This document shows positions 15,799-25,028 of a stretch of DNA of 64,000 nt, piece after piece (positions within the stretch are counted from its first letter, which is position 1; each line of letters starts with the position of its first letter). Both the position numbers and the translations under genes were made by a program. Below the pieces are notes generated by a model. The model did no database searches. It worked only from the letters and a program-made list of their open reading frames with translations, and was not told the DNA's origin. The stretch covers positions 1-64,000 of the forward strand of contig NZ_FOHN01000015.1 in NCBI RefSeq assembly GCF_900111595.1, given 5' to 3'. Source of the DNA: [Clostridium] polysaccharolyticum. Its GTDB lineage: Bacteria; Bacillota; Clostridia; Lachnospirales; Lachnospiraceae.

Positions 15799-16905
15799 AT
15801 GGATTACAAGTCAGATAAATTTTTTGAACAGGTGCTAACGGTTTCAATGGAAAAAGACAGACAGAGTATAAATATTATTGACCAGACATTATTGCCAGGA
15901 ACCATTCGCAGAATTAATTTGAGTACAAAGGAAGAAATATGGGAAGCGATTAAGAAGCTGAGAGTCCGCGGGGCACCTGCTATTGGTGTCTGTGCAGCAT
16001 ATGGGATTGCATTGCTTGCATCCAGAATTCAGAAAGAGGATTTTTCCTCATTTTATCAAGAATTTGGAGAGCTGAAAAACTATCTGGCATCTTCCAGGCC
16101 AACTGCAGTTAATTTGTTCTGGGTACTTAATCGTATGGACAGCGCAGTGAAGAAAAATGAAGAGAAATCCGTTAATGAAATAAAAGAAATTCTGTTTAAG
16201 GAAGCGGCTGACATTCGGGAAGAAGATGTACAGATTAGCAGAAAGATCGGTGAATATGGTTTTGGACTTCTTAAAGAACGAAAAAAAGAAGGAAAAGAAA
16301 TAGGGATTCTAACCCATTGTAATGCAGGAACGTTAGCCACTGCAAAATACGGGACAGCAACAGCACCTATGTATATGGCGCTGGAACATGGATGGGCTGG
16401 AGAGGAGCTGCATGTTTATTGTGATGAAACAAGACCTTTATTACAAGGAGCACGTCTGACAGCATTTGAACTGCATCATGCTGGAATTAAAGTAACCCTG
16501 CAATGTGATAATATGGCGTCCATTTTAATGAAATCTGGGAAAATCGACATTATTTTTGTGGGCTGTGATCGTGTCGCTGCCAATGGAGATGCGGCAAATA
16601 AGATTGGAACTTCTGGAGTAGCTATTTTAGCAAAGCATTATGGCATTTCTTTCTATGTGTGTGCACCAAGCTCTACAATTGATATGGAAACACCAGCGGG
16701 TGATAAGATTCCTATTGAACAAAGAGATGGAGATGAGATTACAAAGATGTGGTATAAGGAACGGATGGCTCCTGAAGGCGTGGATGTTTTTAATCCAGCG
16801 TTTGATGTGACGGATCATTCGTTGATTACTGGTATTATTACGGAAAAAGGAATATGCCATGCTCCTTATGATAAGGCATTTAAAGAACTAGGTATTGGAA
16901 GATAG
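15799..16905 (+). CDS. mtnA: Methylthioribose-1-phosphate isomerase
   Basis: A 368-residue aldose-ketose isomerase of the eIF2B-like family. Key features are VRGAPAIG at about 55-62, the catalytic Cys174 in THCNAG and the catalytic Asp257 in GCDRVAANGD, with AANKIGT and ETPAGDKIPIEQR after it. It turns the 1-phosphate made by MtnK into the ribulose-1-phosphate form. It follows mtnK by 34 bp with an AGGAGG ribosome site. Some family members in such operons prefer 5-deoxyribose-1-phosphate; the sequence does not separate the two. Confidence 0.94.
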   Translation: MDYKSDKFFEQVLTVSMEKDRQSINIIDQTLLPGTIRRINLSTKEEIWEAIKKLRVRGAPAIGVCAAYGIALLASRIQKEDFSSFYQEFGELKNYLASSRPTAVNLFWVLNRMDSAVKKNEEKSVNEIKEILFKEAADIREEDVQISRKIGEYGFGLLKERKKEGKEIGILTHCNAGTLATAKYGTATAPMYMALEHGWAGEELHVYCDETRPLLQGARLTAFELHHAGIKVTLQCDNMASILMKSGKIDIIFVGCDRVAANGDAANKIGTSGVAILAKHYGISFYVCAPSSTIDMETPAGDKIPIEQRDGDEITKMWYKERMAPEGVDVFNPAFDVTDHSLITGIITEKGICHAPYDKAFKELGIGR

Positions 16906-16921
16906 GGATAGGAGAAAAAAT

Positions 16922-17608
16922 ATGAGCAATGAACAAAAAAAATATCCTTCGGATCAGGAAGCAAAAAATTTAATCCTGGAAGTTGGACGCCGTATGTATG
17001 AGAAAAATTATGTTGTTTCCAACGATGGCAATATTACTTGTAAAGTGTCTGATTATGAAGTGTGGGCAACACCAACTGGCGTAAGTAAAGGATTTATGAA
17101 AGAAGAGATGCTTAGTAAGATGGATCTGGATGGAAATGTAATAGAAGGTACCTATAAGATTTCAAGTGAAGTGAAGATGCATTTAAGAATTTATAAAGAA
17201 AATGAAGATATCCGTGCAGTAGTACATGCACACCCATTAGTGGCTACCTCATTTTCCATTGCTGGAATTCCGTTAGATAGCAGAACTTTAGCGGAAGGTG
17301 TTGTACAGCTAGGTGTTGTTCCGTGTACTCCATTTGCTATGCCAGGCTCCAATGATGTTCCGGATTTTGTTGCACCTTATTGCAAAGAGTACAATGCAGT
17401 ATTACTTGGAAACCATGGGGCAGTTACCTGGGGGGATGATTTGATGCAGGCTTATTACAGAATGGAATCCCTCGAATATTTCGCTAATATCCTGCTCAAT
17501 ACCAGATATATTATTGGGAAAGCAAATGAATTTACAGATGAACAGGTTGATGGGCTTATAGCAATACGGCAGAGCCTTGGGATTAAAAGAGGAGGAAGAC
17601 CAAGTTAA
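16922..17608 (+). CDS. Class II aldolase, probably (methylthio/deoxy)ribulose-1-phosphate aldolase
   Basis: A 228-residue class II aldolase/adducin-domain protein. Zinc ligands are visible in VHAHPLVAT and LGNHGAVTWG, the catalytic acid in SSEVKMHL, and the early SNDGNIT motif binds the phosphate. In an operon with mtnK and mtnA this enzyme should cleave 5-methylthioribulose-1-phosphate or 5-deoxyribulose-1-phosphate into dihydroxyacetone phosphate and (methylthio)acetaldehyde or acetaldehyde, the DHAP shunt. It begins at ATG 16922, 16 bp after mtnA, preceded by AGGAG. It replaces the aerobic dehydratase-dioxygenase branch, which suits an anaerobe. Confidence 0.88.
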   Translation: MSNEQKKYPSDQEAKNLILEVGRRMYEKNYVVSNDGNITCKVSDYEVWATPTGVSKGFMKEEMLSKMDLDGNVIEGTYKISSEVKMHLRIYKENEDIRAVVHAHPLVATSFSIAGIPLDSRTLAEGVVQLGVVPCTPFAMPGSNDVPDFVAPYCKEYNAVLLGNHGAVTWGDDLMQAYYRMESLEYFANILLNTRYIIGKANEFTDEQVDGLIAIRQSLGIKRGGRPS

Positions 17609-17709
17609 GGGGAGAAAATATAAGTTATAAAGAATCTCTTTAAGGAGCAATAAGAAGGAAGTTACATTCTTAGGGGGTTAATTATTGTAAAAATAAATAA
17701 AATTTGACA

Positions 17710-17760
17710 AAAATATCATATTAATATAAAATAATGCTATTATATATGATAGCATTAAGT
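17710..17760 (+). promoter_or_regulatory. Promoter of the FtsX-type fragment
   Basis: TTGACA beginning near 17705 is followed after 17 bp by TAAAAT, just upstream of an ATG at 17734 that therefore cannot be the translation start. Confidence 0.4.
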
Positions 17761-17781
17761 AAAAGAAAGGAAGGTAAAGTA

Positions 17782-18285
17782 ATAAATTTCAATCGTATAC
17801 AAAAAAGGTTAGCCTGTTTGACATTAGCAGGTATTATGTTATGTGGAACTGAAATGACAGCTAAAGCAGCTATAAATGCTGATTCAAGTAATACCTACTA
17901 TTATAAAAAAACATCTGATACCACAACAATATTTTTAGTATCACTTATTCAGTTAATTCTCTCATTTAATTCGTATTATAAAATACAGCAAAAGGACATG
18001 GGAATTCTTAAATATTATGGTTTTTCAACAAAGAGAGTACAAGAAATTTATCTTAGAGGATTAAACGTTTTTTTTCTTGCTGGTTTGTTGTTCTTAACTG
18101 CGTACATTGTAGCACTTTCTATTCTCACAGGAGTTGTAATTCATTACAGTAGTGTGATAATATTTATGCTTTCAATATGGATTATTTTAATTTTTCTACG
18201 ATTTTGTATTAGCAAGAACATTGTTTGTAAATATGCTAAACGCAATATACTTTTTTTGCTCAAGAATTCCAAAGAAGTGGAATAA
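17782..18285 (+). pseudogene. Signal peptide joined to an FtsX-type permease fragment, ATG lost
   Basis: The frame from 17782 reads like a secreted protein start (NFNRIQKRLACLTLAGIMLC, then TAKAA as a cleavage site), yet its first codon is ATA, seven bases after GGAAGG. After a short spacer it turns into the end of an FtsX/MacB permease: a helix FLVSLIQLILSFNSYY, QKDMGILKYYGFSTKRVQEI and two more helices. No complete permease carries such a signal peptide, and no ATPase partner is present. I read it as a chimera left by a deletion, with a start codon decayed from ATG to ATA. Use of ATA or of an in-frame ATG at 17746 cannot be excluded. Confidence 0.55.
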
Positions 18286-18351
18286 GTTCTAAAGACGTAA
18301 GCGACAACTCAGATATGCCTATGTTCTATTTACAAAATGGAACATGAAAAA

Positions 18352-18397
18352 AGCCTGAGGTCCCAAACAGAAACTGTTAGGGGCCTCAGGTTTTTTT
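18352..18397. terminator. Terminator between converging genes
   Basis: CCTGAGG (18354-18360) pairs with CCTCAGG (18384-18390), extended by CCC/GGG, followed by T7 on the plus strand and preceded by A6 for the minus strand. Confidence 0.85.
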
Positions 18398-18420
18398 ATC
18401 GTATATTATAAAATACAGAA

Positions 18421-20667
18421 CTATTTAATTTCATCTGTCTTAATTATGAATTTAACAGCACCGCCCATGGAATCAGATTTACCAGAGAATGAAGTGTACT
18501 GGTTACCTAGTTCTTTTAATGCGTCAAGACGGTCAAGAACACCTTTTAAATCACTGTTTACTGTGTTGTAAAGCTTTTGAATGCCGTCTTTATCGAAAGT
18601 TTTCATGCCGTCATGTAATGTTACAGAACCGTCATATAACTTTCCAATACCATCGGTTAATTGCACAGTTCCATCAGATAATTTGCTGCTGCCTGCAAGA
18701 AGCTGGCCAGATGCAGCAGATAACTGATTGACACCATTTTTCAGTGTAGCATTGTTAGCTGTTAATTTGTTGCCACCTGCAATTAAAGTCTGTCCACTGG
18801 ATTTTAACTTGGAAGCACCTTGGCGTAATGCCTTGCTGTTAGAACCGAGTTTATTGGCACCACTAGTTAAAGCATTTAAAGCAGAAGGAAGCTGTTTTGT
18901 AGCTTCGGCAAATTTATTGGTACCTTGCTGCAATTGAGGAAGTGCACCCTGCAGTTTTGCAGCACCAGCACCAAACTTGGTGATGCCACCTTTTAACTGT
19001 TCTGCACCACCTTTTAACTGGCCTTTAGAATCAGTAGTATTCACTAATGCATGGATTCCTTTTCCTAATTGGGAATCACTAGAAGTAGAAGCTTTTAACT
19101 GGCTAATAGCTGTTTTCTGTTGTGTGGAAAGGGTTTCTAAGGAAGTAATGATTCCTTGTAACTGCTGTTTGGCAGCAGCATCATTTACTGCAGCTAAAGC
19201 AGCTTTTAAGCCAGTGATAATTGCTTGGTTTTTACTAAAACTTTCTTCTAATTGTGCTAAAGAGCTGTTGATCTGGCTAACACCACCTTCAATAGCAGTT
19301 AAACCATTGTGAGCAGCAGTAATACCATCAGATAAGCTGGAAGCACCATTAGATAGAGCAGTCATATTATCTTTGGAAGCAAGCTGGTTAATGCCGTCCA
19401 TTACCTGGGAATAGCCATTGGACAGCGCTTTCAATTGGTCAGGCATTGCAGTTAAAGAGCCGCTTAATGTGCTGATGCCCGCAATTAAAGTATCTGCACC
19501 GTTTGTATAATCGGTGATGCCATTGCATAAGTCGCCAGCACCATTTACATATGCTTTGGTTCCGTTCACTAAAGTACTTACACCGTTGGTATATTCTGTG
19601 ATACCAGTTTTTAAGGTATCAATACCCTTTGAGAATTTATGAATTCCATCTGCTAAGGCATCAACGCCGTCTGCAAATTCACCAGATTTATCTTTTAAAG
19701 TCTTTAAGCCGTCAGTTAAATCGCCAGAACCATCTACAAGTTTCTTAGAAGCATCCTTTAGATCTTCTAAATCTTTCTTTAAAGAATCCACATCGTAAAT
19801 GTCATCTCCACTGAAATCATTTAACAGGTCAGAGGACGCATAAGTTAAAGTGGAACCCATTGTGAAATTGGTTACATCAGCTGTTAAAGTTACAGTGTCT
19901 GGTATGGTAAGGTTAATTTCTTTGCTTAAATCCAGGCTTTCTTGCATACCTGGCATACCATAGCCAACTGCAACCACTTTATCTCCATCAGATAAAATTC
20001 TGCCATTATCAATCTGTACATTGGCAAATGTCTCTGTAGGAAGTAATAGGGCAGTTGCCATAACAAATGGAGTGGAAAGTTCAGCACCTTTTCCATTTAT
20101 AGTAGTTTTTTCTTTGGTGTAATTAGCATATTTAATCTGAATCTCTAAGGAACCGCTTTTACCAGCAAGTTCAGCAGGTTTGATTTTCTTGCCATCTAAT
20201 TTATAAGTGAAGGTTACCCCTACTGGAAGGGAGTCAGAAGATTTTCCTTGGTAGTAAATATCTTCATTGCCTGTTTCCCATGTTATGTTAGAGCCGTTCT
20301 GGGTAAAGGTTTCGTTTCCTTTTGTATTTACAATATCCGTTAAATTGGAAATGTCAGATAAGGAGCCGTTTCCACCAGCATTTTTTAACCAGTCTGCAAC
20401 AGTAATGTCAGAGATTGCACCACTTGGATCTGCAAGGGCATATACGGCCTCGTCCTTCCATAAACTATTTTGGCTTGAGGCATGGTTGTCTGCTATTTTG
20501 TTTCCAGCAGCTTTCACTTTAGCTGTTTCTGTAATAATCGTCTGGTTTTCTCTTACTGTTCCGTTTAAATTGCTGGCATAGGAAAATCCAGTTATGCCAA
20601 CTCCTAAAGCTAAAGCAGCAGTAAGACCTGCAGTACATATTTTCTTAATTTGTCTATTTCGATTCAT
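18421..20667 (-). CDS. YhgE-like protein with Leu-Gly heptad repeats
   Basis: A 748-residue secreted or surface protein. After an N-terminal hydrophobic segment (about 10-30) comes a globular region, then from about 290 to 720 dozens of short repeats of the pattern L-x-x-G-x-x-x-L (for example LSDGITAAHNGL, LTDGIGKLYDG), the family trait of YhgE/Pip-associated 'X-X-X-Leu-X-X-Gly' heptads that form long helical bundles. There is no C-terminal membrane block as in full YhgE. It overlaps the ribosome site region of the MMPL gene's end and sits 12 bp after it, so the two form an operon, probably an envelope-spanning transporter assembly. Substrate is unknown. Confidence 0.82.
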   Translation of the reverse strand: MNRNRQIKKICTAGLTAALALGVGITGFSYASNLNGTVRENQTIITETAKVKAAGNKIADNHASSQNSLWKDEAVYALADPSGAISDITVADWLKNAGGNGSLSDISNLTDIVNTKGNETFTQNGSNITWETGNEDIYYQGKSSDSLPVGVTFTYKLDGKKIKPAELAGKSGSLEIQIKYANYTKEKTTINGKGAELSTPFVMATALLLPTETFANVQIDNGRILSDGDKVVAVGYGMPGMQESLDLSKEINLTIPDTVTLTADVTNFTMGSTLTYASSDLLNDFSGDDIYDVDSLKKDLEDLKDASKKLVDGSGDLTDGLKTLKDKSGEFADGVDALADGIHKFSKGIDTLKTGITEYTNGVSTLVNGTKAYVNGAGDLCNGITDYTNGADTLIAGISTLSGSLTAMPDQLKALSNGYSQVMDGINQLASKDNMTALSNGASSLSDGITAAHNGLTAIEGGVSQINSSLAQLEESFSKNQAIITGLKAALAAVNDAAAKQQLQGIITSLETLSTQQKTAISQLKASTSSDSQLGKGIHALVNTTDSKGQLKGGAEQLKGGITKFGAGAAKLQGALPQLQQGTNKFAEATKQLPSALNALTSGANKLGSNSKALRQGASKLKSSGQTLIAGGNKLTANNATLKNGVNQLSAASGQLLAGSSKLSDGTVQLTDGIGKLYDGSVTLHDGMKTFDKDGIQKLYNTVNSDLKGVLDRLDALKELGNQYTSFSGKSDSMGGAVKFIIKTDEIK

Positions 20668-20679
20668 AAAAATTCCTCC

Positions 20680-22779
20680 TTATTTTGAAACTACCTGTGC
20701 AATGCCTTCTGTTTTCTTTGGACGAAAGCCCAAAGATGTATGGATGATTAAACCATCGAATAGCATAAACATAGCAGGCAAGATGCAGATTACAACAATT
20801 GTACTGACAACAGCACCTCTGGATAACAAGTTACAGATAGAACTGATCATATCAATCTTAGAGTACATGCCTACACCAAAGGTAGCGGCGAAGAAGCTGC
20901 ATCCACTGATTAATATGGATTTAATAGAAGAACGGTGGGCGATGGCAACTGCCTCTTTCTTGGATTTTCCGTTGACACGTTCTTTCTGGTATTTTGTAGT
21001 CATTAAAATAGCATAATCTACAGTAGCACCAAGCTGGATGGTTCCAATAACAACGCTAGATACAAATGGAATCGTAACGCCTGTGTAATATGGAAATGCC
21101 ATATTAATGAAAATAGCAAACTCAATTACCGCAACTAGTAAAAATGGAATCGAGATGGAACGGAATACAATTAAAATAATTGCGAAAATTGCGGCAATGG
21201 ATGCAATGCTTACATTTTTAAAATCCGTATCTGTTACATCTACTAAGTCCTTGGTTAATGGCGCTTCACCAATAATCATGGATTCAGGACTATAAGTTTT
21301 AATCAGGTCGTTGATTTTGCTTACTTGCTGGTTAGATTCTGCAGTGGCTGTCTTATAATCAGAGCAGACAAATACCAGCTCATAATGCTCTCCCTTTAAT
21401 TTCGAAGTAGCTTCTTTGGGAAGCATAGACTCAGGGAAATTAGCACCAACCAGACTGTTTAAGCCAAGTGACCATTTAACCCCTTTAATATTTTCCATTT
21501 TATCTAGCATCTGCGATTTGTCTTTGGCAGATAATCCATTTTTCAGAAGTACCATATGAACCGAGTTCATCTGGAAATCTTCATCTAATTTTTTATTGGC
21601 AATAGCACCTTGCAGATCTGCTGGCAATGCCTCGTCAATTCTATAATATACGTTTACATGGTTATTGCCGTAGATTGCTGGGAAAAGCAGAACTACGAAA
21701 ATAAGGAAGAACACGAAATAGTGTCTGGTAATAAAAGCACTTACTTTATCCATGCTTGGAACAAAGCTGCGGTGAGTGGTTTTATCAATTGCTTTGTCAA
21801 ACACTAAGATTAAGGATGGAAGTAAAGTAACGCAGCAGATAACACCTAAGATAACACCTTTCGCCATTACGATTCCGATATCTTTTCCTAATGTGAAGGA
21901 CATGAAGCATAAAGCAATGAAACCAGCGATGGTAGTAACAGAGCTTCCGGCTACAGACTGGAAGGTGTTGCTGATTGCGTGTGACATAGCACGTTGGTTG
22001 TCATCTGGGAATCTTAATTTATTTTCTTCGTAACTATTTAATAAGAAGATAGAGTAATCCATTGTAACACCAAGCTGCAGGATTGCAGTTAATGCCTGTG
22101 TTATGTAGGATATCTCACCTAAGAAAATATTGCTTCCTAAATTATATAAAATAGCGATTCCGATACTTAACAGGAATAAAACAGGAACTAATAATGAGTT
22201 CATAGTAAGCATCAGAACGATTAAGGAAAGGATAGCGGCAATGGCAACGTATATCGGCATTTCCTGATTGAATAAGCCTTTGATATCTGTTACAACGGCG
22301 GACATGCCACTTACATAGCATTGTCTGCTTACTACCTTCCGCATTTCCTGAATGGTATCCATGGTGGTGTCACTGGAAGTAGAATCATCAAACAATGCAA
22401 TAAGCATCGTTGCATTTCCTTGAAATAGGCCATCCTTTATTTCGGAAGGAAGCATCTGGACTGGAACATTGATGTCTAGTGCATCATCATACCAGATTAC
22501 ATCTTTTACGTGCTGGATTTTTTCTAAGTTTTGTTCAAGTTTTTGTACCTCTTTTGGTTCCATGTCTTCCACGACGACCATAGAAAAAGCACCCATGCCG
22601 AACTCATCAAGTAATATATTCTGTCCATTTACAGTTTCTAAGTTGTCAGGAAGGTAACTTAACACGTCATAATTAATTCTGGTTTTTATCATTCCATAAG
22701 TAGCTGGAATAAGAAGCACCAGACAGATAAGCAATATTAGCTTGGCGTGCTTTGAAATAAATTTTCCAAAATGAATCAT
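20680..22779 (-). CDS. MMPL/RND-family transporter
   Basis: A 699-residue RND-type permease of the MMPL family. There are two repeats, each with one helix (about 12-32 and 358-378), an external loop and five grouped helices. The repeats carry the matching motifs LQLGVTMDYSIFLL and IQLGATVDYAILM, whose Asp residues relay protons. Such proteins export lipids, peptides or toxic amphiphiles. It is first in an operon with the heptad-repeat protein and lies behind a promoter flanked by two TGACTA-type palindromes, the usual layout of TetR-controlled efflux. No TetR gene is in the window. The start ATG follows AGGAGG. Confidence 0.92.
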   Translation of the reverse strand: MIHFGKFISKHAKLILLICLVLLIPATYGMIKTRINYDVLSYLPDNLETVNGQNILLDEFGMGAFSMVVVEDMEPKEVQKLEQNLEKIQHVKDVIWYDDALDINVPVQMLPSEIKDGLFQGNATMLIALFDDSTSSDTTMDTIQEMRKVVSRQCYVSGMSAVVTDIKGLFNQEMPIYVAIAAILSLIVLMLTMNSLLVPVLFLLSIGIAILYNLGSNIFLGEISYITQALTAILQLGVTMDYSIFLLNSYEENKLRFPDDNQRAMSHAISNTFQSVAGSSVTTIAGFIALCFMSFTLGKDIGIVMAKGVILGVICCVTLLPSLILVFDKAIDKTTHRSFVPSMDKVSAFITRHYFVFFLIFVVLLFPAIYGNNHVNVYYRIDEALPADLQGAIANKKLDEDFQMNSVHMVLLKNGLSAKDKSQMLDKMENIKGVKWSLGLNSLVGANFPESMLPKEATSKLKGEHYELVFVCSDYKTATAESNQQVSKINDLIKTYSPESMIIGEAPLTKDLVDVTDTDFKNVSIASIAAIFAIILIVFRSISIPFLLVAVIEFAIFINMAFPYYTGVTIPFVSSVVIGTIQLGATVDYAILMTTKYQKERVNGKSKKEAVAIAHRSSIKSILISGCSFFAATFGVGMYSKIDMISSICNLLSRGAVVSTIVVICILPAMFMLFDGLIIHTSLGFRPKKTEGIAQVVSK

Positions 22780-22811
22780 TGTATTTCCTCCTATAAGAAA
22801 TAATTTAAAAA

Positions 22812-22824
22812 TGACTATCGTTCA
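22812..22824. promoter_or_regulatory. Imperfect TetR-type operator
   Basis: TGACTATCGTTCA is a degenerate copy of the palindrome at 22856-22868 and lies downstream of the -10 box of the MMPL promoter. Confidence 0.5.
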
Positions 22825-22840
22825 TTTTTATTCTAAAATG

Positions 22841-22869
22841 GTTATACTACAAAAATGACTATTAGTCAA
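22841..22869 (-). promoter_or_regulatory. SigA-type promoter of the MMPL operon
   Basis: On the minus strand TTGACT (22869-22864) and TATAAC (22846-22841) are separated by 17 bp. Confidence 0.7.
22856..22868. promoter_or_regulatory. Perfect TetR-type operator over the -35 box
   Basis: TGACTATTAGTCA is a perfect 13-bp palindrome that overlaps the -35 box, 44 bp centre to centre from the second site. Binding here would block the MMPL operon. Confidence 0.6.
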
Positions 22870-22977
22870 TATTTCTCTTAATAAATTTATTTATTATTTT
22901 TGTTTTTATGTATAAAAACAATAAAAAGTCAGATACTACAATACTAAAAATGGAAGATAAAGTTAGGGAGTGAAAAT

Positions 22978-23802
22978 GTGAATCCAGCTAATTGTCTGAA
23001 TTTTTGTGAGATTCTGCCTTACTTGAAAAAGAAGAGGAGTCTTTGGGAAATCTATGCGGATGCAATGAAAGCAGCGGATTTTCAGGACTGTGAGAGAATC
23101 TATATTGGAACCAGTTTTTGTGGAAAATATTTTCTGCACCAGCAAGATGGGCTTCTAAAGGAAATATTTGCAATGTGCCAGGATAAAGAGCTTTGTGTTA
23201 CGTTAGTGATCCCTACATTTTCTGAAGGAGATTTAGAAGAAGGAAAGAAGAAGATAGCACATATCCTAGAGCTTGGTGCAAACCTTATAGATGAAATAAC
23301 GGTAAATGATGTAGGGGCCCTAAGGTATGAGGAACAGTTTCAGAAGAAGATGAATTTAGGAAGGCTGTTTATGAAAGACTACCGGGATCCAAGATATACA
23401 GAATATTTTCAGATTCCCTGGAAACCTAAAATGTTTACAGACTACATGAAGGAAATCCTAGTGAAGTACAACGTACAGGGCTGTGAAATGGACATGACTC
23501 ATAAACTTATGGATTTTTCACAGATGCCTAAGGAACTGACCGCTGGGATTCATATACCTTATACCTATCAGACTGTGGGAAGAATCTGCGAGTATGCCTC
23601 CATTCAGAAAGAGGTAGCGAAAAAGTTCCGTGCGAATGATGCCTGCCAGGAAAACTGTGCCAGCCATTTGCTAAAGTATGTGGTGTCCGATGGGGATATG
23701 GAATATGTACGTTTTGGAAGAACCATTTATTTTAAACAGAAAGGATTTGAAGTAAATGGATTACAAAAGTATCGGATTATTTATTTCCCTATTGACTTAT
23801 AG
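22978..23802 (+). CDS. UbiV-like partner of a U32 protein
   Basis: A 274-residue protein starting at GTG 22978 after GGGAG. It resembles the TIM-barrel U32 group, most of all UbiV, through IPTFSEGDL, the ITVNDVGALRY strand and MDFSQMPKELTAGIHIPY. Cysteines scattered at the start and in DACQENCASH could ligate an iron-sulfur cluster. It lies 47 bp upstream of a clear U32 family gene. In proteobacteria UbiU and UbiV form an iron-sulfur heterodimer for oxygen-independent hydroxylation; a similar pairing here is inference, since this lineage does not make ubiquinone. Confidence 0.6.
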   Translation: MNPANCLNFCEILPYLKKKRSLWEIYADAMKAADFQDCERIYIGTSFCGKYFLHQQDGLLKEIFAMCQDKELCVTLVIPTFSEGDLEEGKKKIAHILELGANLIDEITVNDVGALRYEEQFQKKMNLGRLFMKDYRDPRYTEYFQIPWKPKMFTDYMKEILVKYNVQGCEMDMTHKLMDFSQMPKELTAGIHIPYTYQTVGRICEYASIQKEVAKKFRANDACQENCASHLLKYVVSDGDMEYVRFGRTIYFKQKGFEVNGLQKYRIIYFPIDL

Positions 23803-23849
23803 AGAGATGGAAATGAGAGAAAAACTGGCTATAACCAGAGGAAAGAGAG

Positions 23850-24818
23850 ATGAGGTACCCGTTGAAAGCATTAGTGCCATTTAATAATGAAGAACACTTT
23901 GAGGCCTATCAGATTGCAGGGGCAGGAGAATTTTATATAGGATTTTATGAGGAAGCATGGGAGGAGGAATTCGGGGAGTATGCGGATTTAAACCGTCTTA
24001 CAGGGTATAAAAAATCCGCTAATAAGTACTCTTTTGAGGAAATCTTGCCCATTATCCAGAAGGTAAAATCACATAAGCTGGCCATTTATGTAACGTTTAA
24101 CTCTAGCATTTATACGCAGGAACAGCTAAACTTCATGGAGCGTTATATGGAACCTCTTCATGCTGCGGGAGCAGATGGAATCATTGTATCCTGTCCTGAA
24201 CTGGTTCCTATCGGGAAGAAGTACCGTTTAAATGTTGTAATTAGTACCATTGCAGGTATCTACAATTCGGATATTGCAAAGTATTACTGGAAGCTTGGAG
24301 TGGAACGGATTATTCTTCCAAGAGATCTTAGTATTTTGGATATTGAGAAGATTGTCCACGCTGTTCCAGACGTGGAATACGAAGTATTTATGATGCGGAA
24401 TGGATGCTCTTTTTCGGATTCTAATTGTCTTGGATTGCATCGCTCGGAGAAGCCAGCAATTTGTGCGGCATTATGTAATGGAGAAAGTGAGCTTGCTATA
24501 TTGGCAGAAGGATTTCAGAACCGCCATGATGCAGAACTGAATAATCTTTTGTACCATAATATTTTTCATTCCTATGCTTGTGGTTTGTGTTCTCTCTACC
24601 GCTTTGTAAAGCTGGGAATTGCTGCTGGAAAAATTGTAGGAAGAACTGATTGCTTTGAGGAGGTATGCGAGGATATCCGCTTAATCTGTGACAATGTAAA
24701 TATTGCAAAAGAGTGTAGTTCTGAGGAAGAATATTTAAATAAAATGAAATTTCCATCAAAGAATATGATTATGTGTAAGATGGGGCTAAACTGTTATTAT
24801 CCAGAAACAAGATTTTAG
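23850..24818 (+). CDS. Peptidase U32 family protein (UbiU/TrhP-like)
   Basis: A 322-residue U32 protein. It has the barrel strands KALVPFNNEEHFEAYQIAG, FYIGFYEEAW, GADGIIVSCPELV and the iron-sulfur binding cysteine set RNGCSFSDSNCLGLHRSE followed by CAALC. Members act in oxygen-independent hydroxylation of tRNA or quinone precursors rather than as proteases; which applies here is unknown. The ATG at 23850 follows GAGGAAAGAGAG. It is shorter than TrhP/RlhA proteins (about 400-650 residues), matching the single-barrel UbiU type, and pairs with the gene upstream. Confidence 0.83.
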   Translation: MRYPLKALVPFNNEEHFEAYQIAGAGEFYIGFYEEAWEEEFGEYADLNRLTGYKKSANKYSFEEILPIIQKVKSHKLAIYVTFNSSIYTQEQLNFMERYMEPLHAAGADGIIVSCPELVPIGKKYRLNVVISTIAGIYNSDIAKYYWKLGVERIILPRDLSILDIEKIVHAVPDVEYEVFMMRNGCSFSDSNCLGLHRSEKPAICAALCNGESELAILAEGFQNRHDAELNNLLYHNIFHSYACGLCSLYRFVKLGIAAGKIVGRTDCFEEVCEDIRLICDNVNIAKECSSEEEYLNKMKFPSKNMIMCKMGLNCYYPETRF

Positions 24819-25028
24819 TTCATTTCGTATCAGAAAAAGATACATGATAGTGCAATAGAGTTTCTTTTCCTGTGGGAGTGGGTTATAATCAATGCATAAA
24901 ACAATTGAAGATTTAAAGAGAGGGATATTCCAGATAATGAAAAGGTTATGAAGAACGGAGTATCAGAGAGAAAGGAAAAGTGATTCTGGCTGTGTTGAAT
25001 TCAAAGCGAAGGCTGGGTCCACTGGTAG

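Noticed and set aside
20594-21016. A 140-codon plus-strand frame
   Set aside because: It is antisense to the MMPL and heptad-repeat genes, which have clear domains and ribosome sites.
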